The notes under the pieces are model-generated. The model did not search any database. It saw only the letters and a list, made by a program, of their open reading frames with translations, and was not told the origin of the DNA. Shown here piece after piece: positions 1 to 8,801 of a stretch of DNA of 64,000 nucleotides. The stretch lies in the NCBI RefSeq assembly GCF_000179035.2, contig NC_015155.1:620001-684000 (forward strand), read 5' to 3'. This DNA is from Mycoplasma suis str. Illinois. GTDB taxonomy: Bacteria; Bacillota_I; Bacilli_A; Mycoplasmatales; Mycoplasmoidaceae. The first letter of the stretch is position 1. Every line of letters begins with the position of its first letter. Made by a program: the position numbers and the translations under genes.

Positions 1-3
1 TGA

Positions 4-318
4 CTAAATTTCAGCAGAAGGGGTATTTACAGGACTTGTCAGAGAAATATCTGTTAATTTAGGAAAATTTTCATTTAAACCCTCGTCACCCTTTAACGGT
101 TGTTATTCATTAATTCCGGAACTTAAATGGTCAAAATTACTTGAAGATTCTGGCTTTCCAGAATCTATTTTCAAAACTTTTTGAATTGCATCTCCAACTT
201 TACTTTCAGTAAAAACAGAACTTACTCCATAACCAGTTCCTCCACCTCCTACCCCAAGAATTAAAAGTCCTCAAAGTCCTTTAGTTATTAGACTTCAACT
301 CTTAATTCCTGCGGGCAT
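4..318 (-). pseudogene. Short anchored surface-family protein interrupted by an in-frame TAA
   Basis: Reads from ATG at 318 as a hydrophobic anchor (WSLITKGLWGLLILGVGGGG) followed by the family's Gly-rich step and VSSVFTES, like the gene at 1,060-1,596. A TAA at 103-105 stops it at 71 aa, but the same frame stays open and family-like to a TAG at 4-6. The simplest reading is a nonsense mutation. There is no G-run here, and the C-terminal cysteine pair of other members is not seen. It may instead be a real short protein. Confidence 0.5.
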
Positions 319-338
319 TAATTTTTAGTAAAGGTCCT

Positions 339-433
339 TTAAAAGGACCTTCCTTCTTTAATTAACTCACTTAACTTTTCTATCTGAATGCCCCCCCCAG
401 CAAAGCTGAAAACTTACTAAAAAAATATTTCAT
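339..433 (-). pseudogene. Mini-gene remnant with a G8 run
   Basis: ATG at 433 opens MKYFFSKFSALLGG and then hits a run of 8 G (C on the plus strand, 391-398). With 8 G the frame stops at 380 (17 aa). With 9 G it would run to 339 (31 aa) and recover the GGGI and ELIKEG pieces typical of intact neighbours. It looks like a decayed family member whose switch tract survives. A TATAAT-like box lies about 23 bases upstream (456-461 on the plus strand). Confidence 0.4.
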
Positions 434-575
434 TAAAAAATTTTTCTTAAAAGTCATTATAAGAAGATAAGGATTTTTATCTTCTTTTTTAGAAAAAAAT
501 AATTTTTTACTATTTTTGGAAAATTTTTCAGATTTACTTGAAATTCAAAGTTGATTGTTTTTTGAAAAACAAATA

Positions 576-597
576 AAAAGGGCTACTTAGCCCTTTT
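576..597 (-). terminator. Hairpin terminator after the 611-991 gene
   Basis: AAAAGGGC/GCCCTTTT stem with a short loop and flanking T/A runs, just downstream of the minus-strand stop at 611. The same AGGGC...GCCCT style recurs after other genes of the array. Confidence 0.7.
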
Positions 598-610
598 CTT
601 ATTTTTTAAA

Positions 611-991
611 TTATTCCTTTGGTTGGCAAGATTGTTGTATATTTCCGCTCTTCATAGTTGTTTTTATACAAACATAACCAAAACCTATATCAATTTCTTC
701 AGTAGAAACAATTTCATCTTTCCCTTCGAGTAATTCAGGTTTTATATTTATTTCTGGTTTTAGTGAGTTTTGCCCTCCTAAATCCTTTGTAGATTTAGTA
801 GGAGAATCTTCTGCGCGAGTTTCTATTTCATTATTTATTAGTTTTTGTTCTTCATTTTCTCTAGATTCTTTTGATCTTTGATCATCAGATTTATTAAATA
901 ATGATCCTAAACCTATTCCAGCACCTCCTCCACTAGTACCAACAATTAATAATCCAGAAAAAACTTTAGATAATAAACTAAAGCTTTTCAA
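611..991 (-). CDS. Short anchored surface-family protein (126 aa), not switchable
   Basis: Function unknown. MKSFSLLSKVFSGLLIVG forms one hydrophobic anchor, followed by GGGAGIGLGSLF, a charged Ser/Glu/Lys linker and a C-terminal pair C-X13-C (CIKTTMKSGNIQQSC). The Gly codons are mixed (GGT/GGA), so there is no G-run and the frame is fixed open. Its closest relative in the window is the equally long (126 aa) gene at 2,904-3,284. It is probably exported and membrane-tethered, with the cysteine pair outside; this is inferred from composition only. Confidence 0.75.
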   Translation of the reverse strand: MKSFSLLSKVFSGLLIVGTSGGGAGIGLGSLFNKSDDQRSKESRENEEQKLINNEIETRAEDSPTKSTKDLGGQNSLKPEINIKPELLEGKDEIVSTEEIDIGFGYVCIKTTMKSGNIQQSCQPKE

Positions 992-1020
992 TTTTCTTAA
1001 TTAATTTTTAGTAATTAATA

Positions 1021-1044
1021 AATAAAGGGCTTTAGCCCTTTATT
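1021..1044 (-). terminator. Hairpin terminator after the 1,060-1,596 gene
   Basis: AATAAAGGGC/GCCCTTTATT inverted repeat immediately downstream of the stop at 1,060. Confidence 0.7.
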
Positions 1045-1059
1045 ATTGATTCTTATTTG

Positions 1060-1596
1060 TTAGTTGTGATGAATTCTGTGGCAAATTTGAGATCATGTAT
1101 TTTCTATTTGAACTGCTGGTAAACATCTAAGTTCTCCTGTTTGATAACTAGAAACAAAAGGTTCTTTTTTAGGAATTTGTTGTTCTTGTGTTGATTCTGT
1201 TTCTTGAGAACCTTTGTTAGATTCAGAACTTCTTGTGGGTGAAACTTGTATAGTTGTAGAAATATCGGACTTAAAGTCTTCCTGATCTTGAGTTTTCACT
1301 AACTCAACTGAATTATTTGTAGTTATAGGGTTTTGAGAAGCTAATTCGGAATTTGAATTTACTTCTGTACTTGAAGAAGCATTAACAATATCAGGATTTT
1401 TAGAATCATGACTTTCTAAACTTCCACCATTATTTTCACCTCCAACTTTCAAAACATTATTAGTTGTATTGTTAGAACTGCTTTCTGTAAAAGCAGTACT
1501 TACTCCTAATCCAGTTCCTCCACCACTAACTCCAATAAAAAATAAACTGCAAAGACTTTTAGTTAATGTACTTAAATTTTTGAATCCCAAAACCAT
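1060..1596 (-). CDS. Short anchored surface-family protein (178 aa), not switchable
   Basis: Reads through one TGA (Trp) at 1,093-1,095 to a TAA at 1,060-1,062. The anchor is LSTLTKSLCSLFFIGVSGGG, then TGLGVSTAFTESSS, then a long Asn/Ser/Gln/Thr-rich linker without predicted fold, ending in C-X13-C (CLPAVQIENTWSQIC). There is no homopolymer in the Gly step. The N-terminus resembles the broken gene at 4-318. Function unknown; likely a tethered surface protein. Confidence 0.75.
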
Positions 1597-1646
1597 TAAT
1601 GATTAAAGGTCCTTTTTAGGACCTTTCTTCACTAACTATTAATTCA

Positions 1647-1718
1647 TTATCTAAATTGTGATTTATTTTGAAAGCCCCCCCCCAGCAAATTAGTAAATAT
1701 ATATTTATTAATTCTCAT
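1647..1718 (-). pseudogene. Mini-gene remnant with a G9 run
   Basis: ATG at 1,718 gives MRINKYIFTNLLGGG across a run of 9 G (plus-strand C at 1,675-1,683) and stops after 23 aa. Only the start, anchor end and G-run of the family remain. A TATAAT-like box (1,732-1,737 on the plus strand) lies 14 bases upstream of the ATG, as for full-length members. Confidence 0.35.
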
Positions 1719-1796
1719 TTTCTTAAGTGTCATTATAAGTGAAAGCGGATTATTTTCGCTATTTATCTTTTTCTGCTTTAACTATTTTTGAATTAT

Positions 1797-1827
1797 TTAA
1801 AAAAGAGCCATATAAGGCTCTTTTTTA
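1797..1827 (-). terminator. Hairpin terminator after the 1,833-2,318 gene
   Basis: AAAAAAGAGCC/GGCTCTTTTTT perfect stem with AT-rich flanks directly after the stop at 1,833. Confidence 0.75.
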
Positions 1828-1832
1828 AAAAA

Positions 1833-2318
1833 CTATTGTCTTGGGATTGTAAAGTCTACTGCCTTGTAACAAACTATTGTTACAGGTCTCAAATCTCCAT
1901 CTAGGTATTTTGTATAGTCACAAATATTATCTCCATTTTTTTCTCAGTGTTTCATAACTTGTTCTTTTTCTCAAAGAACTCAACCTTTCTTTAAAAATCT
2001 TTCTTTAGCTCTTTCATTTTTTTCTTCAAGAGTTAAAGATCTGTAACTTTTGGCTGGTTGAGTATTTACTGATCTAATAGTTCTAGATTTTGGTCTATTT
2101 GAATCTTCAACTTGAGTAACTTTAACCTCTTGATGTTGTTTACTTACTTCAGTTTCTTGTTTTTCTTTTTCTCCAACTTCTTTCTTTATTTCTATAGTTG
2201 GATTATTGGTATTACTTTCTCCAAATATTGCTCCTACTCCATAACCAGCTCCGCCTCCTCCTAATCCAACAGTTAGAAGGGCTCAAAGACCTTTAGGAAC
2301 TAAAGTTAAGAAATTCAT
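1833..2318 (-). CDS. Short anchored surface-family protein (161 aa), not switchable
   Basis: Read through several TGA (Trp) codons from ATG at 2,318. The anchor LTLVPKGLWALLTVG is followed by LGGGGAGYGVGAIFGESN. After a Lys/Glu/Gln linker comes a charged, possibly folded C-terminal part (LTLEEKNERAKERFLKKGW, then VMKHWEKNGD) and C-X16-C (CDYTKYLDG...TIVCYK). It pairs with the next gene (2,323-2,812), which has the same C-terminal module but a G-run. The Gly codons here are mixed, so it is constitutively open. Function unknown. Confidence 0.75.
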
Positions 2319-2322
2319 AGTA

Positions 2323-2812
2323 TTAACTTACTACTGTCTTATAACAAGTAATTGATAAAGGTCTTAGATCTCCATCTAGATATTTTGTGTGGTCACAAGT
2401 CTTATCTCCATGTCTTTCTCATTTCTTCATAACTCCTTCTTCTTTTCACAGAGTTCATCCTTGTTTTGTAAATCTTTCAATTGCTCAATCTATCTTTTCT
2501 TGAAGAGTCATAGAGCTATAACTCTTTCTCGGTTTATTAACTTGTTGTCCTGTATTTACTGATCTAGGTGTTCTGGATTTAGATTGTGTTGGTGTTTGAG
2601 AAGATGATTTTGGCTTTACCTTAATTTCTTTTTGAACAGTTTCTTTTTCATTTATAGAAGATGAAGGTCCTTGTGGACCTTCTTCTTTCTTAACTAATTC
2701 ACTTTGTGGTTGTTGACTACTACCTAGTAGTGAACCTAAACCAGATCCAATGCCCCCCCCCCAAGGAACCAAAAGAACCTAATCACATTAGTCCTTTAAT
2801 TAGTAATGACAT
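2323..2812 (-). CDS. Switchable surface-family gene, OFF (G10; 9 needed)
   Basis: ATG at 2,812 starts MSLLIKGLMWLGSFGSL, then a run of 10 G (plus-strand C at 2,753-2,762). Nine G would give GGGIGSGLGSLLG and a 162 aa protein ending at 2,323. Ten shift the frame to an early stop. The downstream frame is clean and ends in the same module as the 1,833-2,318 gene (GWTLWKEEGVMKKWERHGD, CDHTKYLDGD, CYK). The preserved frame argues for a reversible switch rather than decay. A TATAAT-like box sits at 2,841-2,846 (plus strand). Confidence 0.75.
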
Positions 2813-2903
2813 TGTTACTTTTTAAGAATTTCTGAAAAATATTATAAGGAAAGACATTATTTTTAAATATTTTTCAATAATGTCTTTTGAATGTTTTAGT
2901 TTT

Positions 2904-3284
2904 TTAAGAACAAGCCAATCCTATTGAGCCATCAGTTCTCTCTATTCTTCTACATTGAAAATCTCCCAATGAAGAACCAGAAATTCTTACAGATCCATCT
3001 GATTGTTTCTCAGAAGTTAATTCTTTAGATTTTGGATTTTCAGGAATTGAAGATTTTTGTTCAAGAGATTTTCCTTCCGAAATTACTAAATCTTTAGGAG
3101 CTTCAGGGGAGGAAATATTTCCTTCTCCTTTTAACCCTTGTTCAGTATTCTGAGTTTCTGATTCTTTATTTTCTAAAGTTTTTTCCTTAAAAATAGAACC
3201 TAATCCAATTCCGGCACCTCCTCCACTAGTACCAATAATTAAGAGTCCGGAAAAAACTTTAGTTAATAAACTTCAACCTTTCAA
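2904..3284 (-). CDS. Short anchored surface-family protein (126 aa), TTG start
   Basis: There is no ATG at the expected place. TTG at 3,284 aligns with the ATG of the 611-991 paralogue and gives the same 126 aa length (M/L-KGWSLLTKVFSGLLIIG). It has a Gly-rich GGGAGIGLGSIF, a Glu/Lys/Ser linker and C-X13-C at the end (CRRIERTDGSIGLAC). No G-run. One TGA (Trp) lies in the anchor. Function unknown. Confidence 0.65.
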
Positions 3285-3309
3285 ATTACTAAATAATATT
3301 TAACAACTA

Positions 3310-3332
3310 AAAAGGGCTGTCAAAAGCCCTTT
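3310..3332 (-). terminator. Hairpin terminator after the 3,344-3,796 gene
   Basis: AAAGGGCT/AGCCCTTT stem with a 7-base loop, 12 bases past the stop at 3,344. Confidence 0.65.
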
Positions 3333-3343
3333 ATGTTCTTTTT

Positions 3344-3796
3344 CTAATTTGAAGAGTCTGAACTAATTTGTGGGGGATTTCCACAAGTTACAGAATTTAT
3401 TACTCCATCGACAAACTTTCTAAGACAAGGGAAAGGTCCTTGACCATAAACCATTTGAATTGAAATTGCTGGTTCTCTTTTTCTGGGCTCAATTTTTGAA
3501 TTAGTTTGGATGTCAGATGAGGGAGATTGCGAATCGTCTGTTTTTAAGGGATCAGAAGGTTGTGAAGAGTCTAAAGAAGATTCTTTACCTTCCTGTTGAT
3601 CTGGAGTTAAATTATCTGTTTTTGGATCATTTTCGAGTCTGCCTGCACCTAAATCTTCTGGATTTTGTTGTTGAACTTCAACTATTTCTGAACTATTAAA
3701 TAAATTTCCTGAGCTGGCCAAGCCAGCAACACTTCCAATGGTGCCAATAGATAATAAACATATTGAACCTTTAGCTAAAAGGCTTAAATTAAGCAT
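3344..3796 (-). CDS. Short anchored surface-family protein (150 aa)
   Basis: The anchor MLNLSLLAKGSICLLSIG continues to IGSVAGLASSGNLFNSSE. The linker is rich in Asp/Ser/Pro/Gln, and the tail holds PCLRKFVDGVINSVTC (C-X13-C). No homopolymer. The N-terminus matches the 7,815-8,216 gene, so the two form a subfamily without the GGG step. The stop lies 8 bases from the start-side neighbour at 3,804, suggesting cotranscription of the minus array. Function unknown. Confidence 0.75.
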   Translation of the reverse strand: MLNLSLLAKGSICLLSIGTIGSVAGLASSGNLFNSSEIVEVQQQNPEDLGAGRLENDPKTDNLTPDQQEGKESSLDSSQPSDPLKTDDSQSPSSDIQTNSKIEPRKREPAISIQMVYGQGPFPCLRKFVDGVINSVTCGNPPQISSDSSN

Positions 3797-3803
3797 TTAA
3801 GCC

Positions 3804-4304
3804 TTAACTTCCTGCATTGTAACAGAATGCTCCACTCATATATTTTCCTCATGATCAAGTGTGAATGCAATAAGAACCATTACTTCCTGAAACATACCTA
3901 ACAGCAAATTCTTGATTTTTCTCTTCTTCAGTTAATGGTGGAATTACAGAGGATACATTAGGCTTTTTAGAGGTTTGATGTTTTGGAGAAGTTATTTCTC
4001 TTGGTAATGAGGAATGATTTTTAGTTTGTCCCTCTTGTGTCAATAATTTTGTATCTTCCTCGGTTCTTAATTTATTTGAAGAAATATTTTCTTCAAATTT
4101 TTGATCTTGTTCGGGAGATTCATTCACTTTTATTGTCGAAGAATCTCCTCCATTAGGATTTATTTCTTGATTTTTCACTACTTCAACTTTAGGTTGTTCA
4201 GAATTATTAAATATTGCTCCTAAGCCGGATCCAAGTCCTCCACCAACACCACCTAATGAGACTAAACCTACTAAACCTTTAGTTAACAAACCTAAATTAA
4301 ACAT
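3804..4304 (-). CDS. Short anchored surface-family protein (166 aa), not switchable
   Basis: Anchor MFNLGLLTKGLVGLVSLG, then GVGGGLGSGLGAIFNNSEQ with mixed Gly codons. The linker is Glu/Asn/Ser/Lys-rich. After a TGA (Trp) the C-terminus reads CIHTWSWGKYMSGAFC (C-X14-C), the CxxT-W...C pattern typical of the largest subfamily. Probably tethered and exported; function unknown. Confidence 0.75.
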
Positions 4305-4310
4305 TTAACT

Positions 4311-4762
4311 TTATCTACTTGGGTTAAAGCAAAATGCTCCATTTTGATATACACCTTTAACCCAAGTATGTAGACAATAAGAACCATTCTCTCCCTTAAC
4401 TTCTTTAACTACAACTTCTTCTTGCTCTTCTTCATTTGAAGAAGAATTATTAACTTGAGGTTTTTTAACTTCTGATTCTGCGGAAATAGATTTAATTTGT
4501 TTTGATCTATTAGATGATTTGGTTGAAGAAGTATCTTTTACTCTTGCAGAATCTTGAGAATCTTTTTCTAAATTTTCTTGAGTTCTTAAATTAACTTCAG
4601 AAGAAAGTCCCTTTTCGGGACTTTCTGCTTGATCTACTAATTCAGTTTTTGGTTGTGAATTATTTCCAAATACTGAACCTAAACCGGAACCAATGCCCCC
4701 CCCGCACTAGCTATAGAAATTAATCCAATAAATCCCTTAGTTAACAAACTTACATTAAACAT
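4311..4762 (-). CDS. Switchable surface-family gene, OFF (G8; 9 needed)
   Basis: ATG at 4,762 gives MFNVSLLTKGFIGLISIASA, then 8 G (plus-strand C at 4,696-4,703). Nine would read AGGGIGSGLGSVFGNNSQ and open 150 codons to TAA at 4,311. Eight lead to TAG within a few codons. The total length (452) is one base short of a multiple of three, as expected. The downstream frame is clean and ends CLHTWVKGVYQNGAFC. Confidence 0.75.
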
Positions 4763-4767
4763 CTAAT

Positions 4768-5313
4768 TTAATTTTTACTTCTGCAAACTGCTCCTCCTTG
4801 ATATACTCCCCATCATCAAGTGTGAAGACAACTAATCCCATTTCCACTAATTGACTTAACTGTAACTTCTTGCTTTCTCTCTTCTTCTGTTAATTTAGGG
4901 GCTATAAGAGGGGAAGAATAACTAGTTGTTTTATTTTGGGAAGATTCTTTTTTGGGAGTTGATTTTGAAACTTTTTTATTTGTTTTTCCACTTTCAGAAT
5001 TTAATTCTCTCTTAACTCTTGAATTTACCTGTTCTTTATTGACTGAATTCTTTGGTGATTCAGGAATTTCTTCTTTTCGGGAATGAATACCTTTTATAGG
5101 GGATTGTGAACTCTGATTATCAGAAATTTGAACTAATTCTTGTTTTCCGTCAGAAAGTCCCTTTTCGGGACTTTCTACCTCACTTACTAGCTTATTTTGT
5201 GGTGTTTGTTCACTATTAAATATTGAACCTAATCCTGATCCAACTCCCCCCCCGATGCCTCCTAAAGAAATAAGTCCCATAAGACATTTATTTAAAAGAC
5301 CTAAACTAAACAT
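4768..5313 (-). CDS. Switchable surface-family gene, ON (G8)
   Basis: One of two members whose G-run is in frame: GGC ATC, 8 G, then AGT GGA (plus-strand C at 5,246-5,253) reads GGIGGGVGSGLGSIF. The protein is 181 aa after reading two TGA as Trp near the end: anchor MFSLGLLNKCLMGLISLG, long Ser/Lys/Glu linker with an RVKREL stretch, then CLHTWWWGVYQGGAVC (C-X14-C). Slippage by one G would close it. Function unknown. Confidence 0.8.
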
Positions 5314-5319
5314 TTCTAA

Positions 5320-5820
5320 TTATTTATATCTGCAGATAGCACCATTCTGATATACACCGCTTCATCAAGTATGAAGACAACTTATTCTATCTCCACTAGT
5401 TGTCTTAACCAAAACAGGTTGTTTCTTTTCTGCCTCAGTTAATTGAGGAACATCAAAAGGTGAAAAAGGTTTAGGTGTTGTGGGCTTTTGAACTTGTTGT
5501 TTTCTCTGCGTAACTTTTGCAGTTTGTTGTTGAGTTTTGGTAAAAACACTATCTCGAACATTTCTTCTAACTCTTGTACCTCCTTGGTAACCACTTTCAT
5601 CAGAAGATGACTTCTGAGAACTAATAACCGGAGTTTGACTTAATCTTTCTATTCCAGAAGAAAGTCCTTCTTTAGAACTTTCTTCTCTTTTAATTAATTC
5701 ATTTTTGGATTGAGAATTATTGCCAAATATTGAGCCCAATCCTGATCCGACTCCTCCTCCAATTCCTCCCAAGGAAATAAGCCCCATAAGACCTTTATTT
5801 AACAAACCTAAACTAAACAT
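5320..5820 (-). CDS. Short anchored surface-family protein (166 aa), not switchable
   Basis: Nearly the same N-terminus as the 4,768-5,313 gene (MFSLGLLNKGLMGLISLG, GIGGGVGSGLGSIFG), but the Gly codons are mixed, so it is locked open. The linker contains RVRRNV and a Gln/Lys/Thr/Pro-rich part. The tail is CLHTWWSGVYQNGAIC (C-X14-C) after two TGA (Trp). It may be a stable version of its switchable neighbour. Function unknown. Confidence 0.78.
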
Positions 5821-5830
5821 TTTCTAGTTT

Positions 5831-6285
5831 TTAACTACTAGTTCTGCAGTATAGTCCATGTTGATATACTCCATTTCATCAAGTATGGAAACAGCTCATT
5901 CCATTCCCTACAGTTGTTTTAACTACCACCGATTGTCTTTTTTCTTCTTCAGTTAATGTTGGTCTATTAAAGTGTGAGAAAGTTTTAGATACTGGTTTAG
6001 GAGTTTCTTGATTTTTAGGAGGAACTACTTGTTTAGTTTTTTGGTCTGTAGATTTTTGTCCTTTTTGACTAACTTCTTTTTCTTTGTGTGATTCGGAACT
6101 TTGATCTTTTGGTTGAAATTTTTCAGAAAATCCTTGTTGAGGACTTTCCGCTACTTTTGTTAATTGATTTTGTGTTTGTGAACTAAATCCAAATAGTGAT
6201 CCTAGACCGGAACCAATGCCCCCCCCGCACCACCTATAGAAATAAGTCCTATTAATCCCTTAGTTAACAATCCTGAACTAAACAT
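5831..6285 (-). CDS. Switchable surface-family gene, OFF (G8; 9 needed)
   Basis: ATG at 6,285 gives MFSSGLLTKGLIGLISIGGA, then 8 G (plus-strand C at 6,219-6,226), causing a stop a few codons later. Nine G would give GGGIGSGLGSLFGFSSQ and a 151 aa protein ending CFHTWWNGVYQHGLYC. The rest of the frame is intact with TGA as Trp. Confidence 0.75.
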
Positions 6286-6293
6286 TTCTTAAA

Positions 6294-6829
6294 TTATCAG
6301 GATCTGCAAGTTGCACCATTGTAATAGCCTCCTCATCAAGTATGAAGGCAACTAATTCTTTCTCCTCTAGTTTCCTTAACTACAGTAGATTGTTGTCTTT
6401 CCTTTTCATTTAATTTTGGAACATCAAAAGGTGAAAAAGGCTTAGAGGCTATGGGTTTTTGTGCTTGAGTCTTACTTGGCGCAGCTTTTGGACTGGATTG
6501 TTGAGTTTTAGGTAAACTACTACTTCCACTATCTCTTCTAACTCTTGAATTTCCTTGAGAAGAATTACTTACTGTTACAGAAGAAGTACTTTTTTCTGTT
6601 TTAGGATGACTATTTCCTGAAAGTGATTGTTGTTGCAAAATAACTGAAATTTGATCTAAATTATCTGCTTTAAAAGAAAGTCCTGCTTTAGGACCTTCCT
6701 CTTTTCTAACTAATTCGCTTTTTGGTTGATTATCCCCTAGTAGTGAACCTAAACCAGATCCTATGCCCCCCCCACGGAACCTAAGGAAGCTAGACCCATT
6801 AATCCTTTAAGCAACAGTGACATTGTCAT
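6294..6829 (-). CDS. Switchable surface-family gene, OFF (G8; 9 needed)
   Basis: Two ATGs in frame (6,829 and 6,823) precede SLLLKGLMGLASLGSV and 8 G (plus-strand C at 6,766-6,773). Nine G restore GGGIGSGLGSLLGDNQ and 178 aa ending CLHTWWGGYYNGATC. A TATAAT box (plus 6,842-6,847) begins 13 bases upstream of the outer ATG, leaving a leader of only a few bases. The N-terminus and upstream region are shared with the genes ending at 7,237 and 9,326. Confidence 0.75.
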
Positions 6830-6841
6830 TTTCTGGAAAAA

Positions 6842-6847
6842 ATTATA
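6842..6847 (-). promoter_or_regulatory. -10 box giving a near-leaderless transcript
   Basis: TATAAT on the minus strand 13 bases from the ATG at 6,829, with no Shine-Dalgarno between. The same arrangement is at 7,800-7,805, 9,919-9,924 and 12,040-12,045 before switchable genes. No clear -35 box was identified. Confidence 0.5.
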
Positions 6848-7041
6848 AGAAAAACACTAATTTTTTAAATATTTCTCTTATAAAACTAATAAAGATTTAT
6901 TAATTTCTTTCTATTTGTTAAGTTAAGAAAAAATAAAAAAATTGTAAATTAAATTTAATTACTTTTAAGCTCAAATATTTCGTTTAAATAGCTTCGCGAG
7001 GAAAACATAATAATTTTTAGTTTTTAACTTAAAAAATACAT

Positions 7042-7064
7042 AAAAGGGGCTTTTTTAGCCCCTT
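7042..7064 (-). terminator. Hairpin AAGGGGC/GCCCCTT
   Basis: Strong inverted repeat with T/A flanks inside the intergenic cassette. An equivalent hairpin lies at 10,115-10,136 in the duplicated copy. Confidence 0.6.
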
Positions 7065-7198
7065 AATATTTCTTAAATTATCTTTTTTCTGGAAGAATTT
7101 TTACTTTCAAAATAATTAGATTGTTCTACCCACTTTTATGTCTTTGAAGAGAAAAATTTATCTAAATATAAAAAGAAATTTCTAAGGGTTTTTTGTCA

Positions 7199-7227
7199 AA
7201 AGTAAGGGCTTTTTAGCCCTTTACTTT
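7199..7227 (-). terminator. Hairpin terminator after the 7,237-7,787 gene
   Basis: AAGTAAGGGC/GCCCTTTACTT inverted repeat directly beyond the stop at 7,237. The twin is at 10,269-10,300. Confidence 0.65.
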
Positions 7228-7236
7228 TTGACTAAT

Positions 7237-7787
7237 TTAGTAACAGAATATTGTAATTACTTCTCTTCTGTCTCTAGGAATGGTTTCGGTACAAGTTCCT
7301 CCTCATTGATTTCGATATATTTCTATCACTCTATCTTCTTCTTGAATTAAATGTCCATTAGGTTTACTTGGCTTTGTTCTTAAAACTCTTTCCATATTGT
7401 TTGAAGGTATAGATGGTTTTCTTTGTTGAGGAGTCACTTTTGGTGTTGAAGATTTAGGTTGAGAATTTGCTCTAGGAGAGGAAACTGTTGAAGCTCTACC
7501 TCTTGAAACTTGAGGTGAAGGATTTACATTTTTAACAGTAGGTTGCTTACTTTGAATTCCAGAAGAAACATTTTTAGATTGTTGTGTTTTTTGCGAATCT
7601 TGAGTTTCTTTTTTAACTTCTGGTTTTTGAGTAAGTCCTTCTTGAGGACTTACTTCTTGACTTGTTAAAACACTTGTTGGTTGTTGTTCTCTGTTAAGTA
7701 AAGATCCTAGACCGGAACCAATGCCCCCCCCACGGAACCTAAAGAAGCCAATCCCATTAATCCTTTAAGTAGTAGTGACATTGCCAT
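7237..7787 (-). CDS. Switchable surface-family gene, OFF (G8; 9 needed)
   Basis: ATG at 7,787 (or 7,781) reads MAMSLLLKGLMGLASLGSV, then 8 G (plus-strand C at 7,724-7,731). Nine G would open 183 aa: Gly step, Gln/Ser/Lys linker and a different, basic C-terminal module (IQEEDRVIEIYRN, then TCTETIPRDRREVITIFCY; C-X15-C). The same module is expressed from the ON gene at 10,309-10,845, which seems to be a duplicate. Promoter box at plus 7,800-7,805. Confidence 0.75.
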
Positions 7788-7814
7788 TTTCTGCAAAAAA
7801 TTATAAGAAAGTCA

Positions 7815-8216
7815 TTAATTTTTTAAATGTTTTTTAGTCATAGCTGATAAATGTTTTACAAATTTATTTTTCATTTGAAAAGAAAAAGAAGGTTTTCTTA
7901 TTTTTTGTATATTTGAAGATTCTAGAAGAGAGTTTGACTGGATTGTTTCACCTCCTTTCTTATCAGAAGGATTAGAGGGAATAGAATTTTCCTTTCCAGA
8001 ATTTTCTACTTCTTCATCATTAGGTTTTTTGACAATATTTCCTTCAGGTATAGCAGGATCTTCTGATTGCTGTCCTGATTGATCAGAAATAACTTCTTTT
8101 GTTATTTCTGAATTATTTAGTGAATTACTTACACTAGCTAAACTAGCTACTCCTCCAATAGTTCCAAAGGATATAAGACAGATCAATCCCTTAGCAACTA
8201 AGCTGAGATTAAACAT
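7815..8216 (-). CDS. Short anchored surface-family protein (133 aa), C-terminus altered
   Basis: The anchor MFNLSLVAKGLICLISFG and IGGVASLASVSNSLNNSE match the 3,344-3,796 gene. The linker is Asn/Ser/Glu-rich. The tail (FQMKNKFVKHLSAMTKKH) lacks the cysteine pair found in nearly all relatives. A shifted frame gives a short Cys-containing end, so a late frameshift is possible. No G-run. Function unknown. Confidence 0.65.
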   Translation of the reverse strand: MFNLSLVAKGLICLISFGTIGGVASLASVSNSLNNSEITKEVISDQSGQQSEDPAIPEGNIVKKPNDEEVENSGKENSIPSNPSDKKGGETIQSNSLLESSNIQKIRKPSFSFQMKNKFVKHLSAMTKKHLKN

Positions 8217-8227
8217 CTCTTAGTTGC

Positions 8228-8797
8228 TTAGCTCTTGACGCGACAGAATTGACTATGGAATTTTCCATTTATTCAAGTCTCTAAACAATAACCATTAGGT
8301 ATATTTCTTGATTTAACTTCAAAAGAATCTCTTTCTATATCTATTTCTTTTGAAGAAGTTGATCCAGTTTGAGGCTTCTTTTCTTGTCGCTGTGAAAGCT
8401 TTTTAACTTGTGGAGGATTATTTATGCTAGGTTTTGATTGTTTAGGTGAAGAAAAAGAAGAAGGAGAAGCTGAAGATTTAGTTATTGCTAAAGGAGATTC
8501 TTTAGTTGTCTCTTGTTTATTTAAGTCTTTTCTAACTCTAGAAGATGGCGAAACTTCTTGTTCTGTTGGAGTTGTATTTTCTGGGTTTTGTTCTCTATTT
8601 GAAATTTGAGAATTAGTCTTTGTCTCTTCAAAAGAAGAATTTTCAACAGAACTTCCTTTTTCCTTAGATACTAATTCAGTATTTGGTTGTTGATTGTAAC
8701 CAAATACTGAACCTAAACCAGTCCCAAGTCCTCCTCCGACACCACCTAGGGATATAAGTCCCATCAAACCTTTTGATAACAAACCTAAATTAAACAT
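8228..8797 (-). CDS. Short anchored surface-family protein (189 aa), not switchable
   Basis: Anchor MFNLGLLSKGLMGLISLG, GVGGGLGTGLGSVFGYNQ with mixed Gly codons, a long Ser/Thr/Gln/Pro linker, then CLETWINGKFHSQFC (C-X13-C) after one TGA (Trp). Open and intact. An antisense ORF at 8,424-8,609 is a shadow of the Ser-rich linker. Function unknown. Confidence 0.75.
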
Positions 8798-8801
8798 CTA
8801 A

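Larger units (their letters stand above)
6830..7236. other. Intergenic cassette, duplicated at 9,907-10,308
   Basis: No convincing ORF. It holds a promoter box at its left edge, an A/T-rich stretch with the conserved word GGAAAACATAATAATTTTTAG (plus strand, split by a variant G in the copy), and two hairpins (7,042-7,064 and 7,199-7,227) about 140 bases apart. The block between the hairpins is similar in the second copy, so it may be a small transcript or simply a duplicated remnant. Confidence 0.4.

Noticed and set aside
3517-3699. Plus-strand ORF of 60 codons
   Set aside because: Shadow of the Ser/Asp-rich linker of the minus-strand 3,344-3,796 gene.
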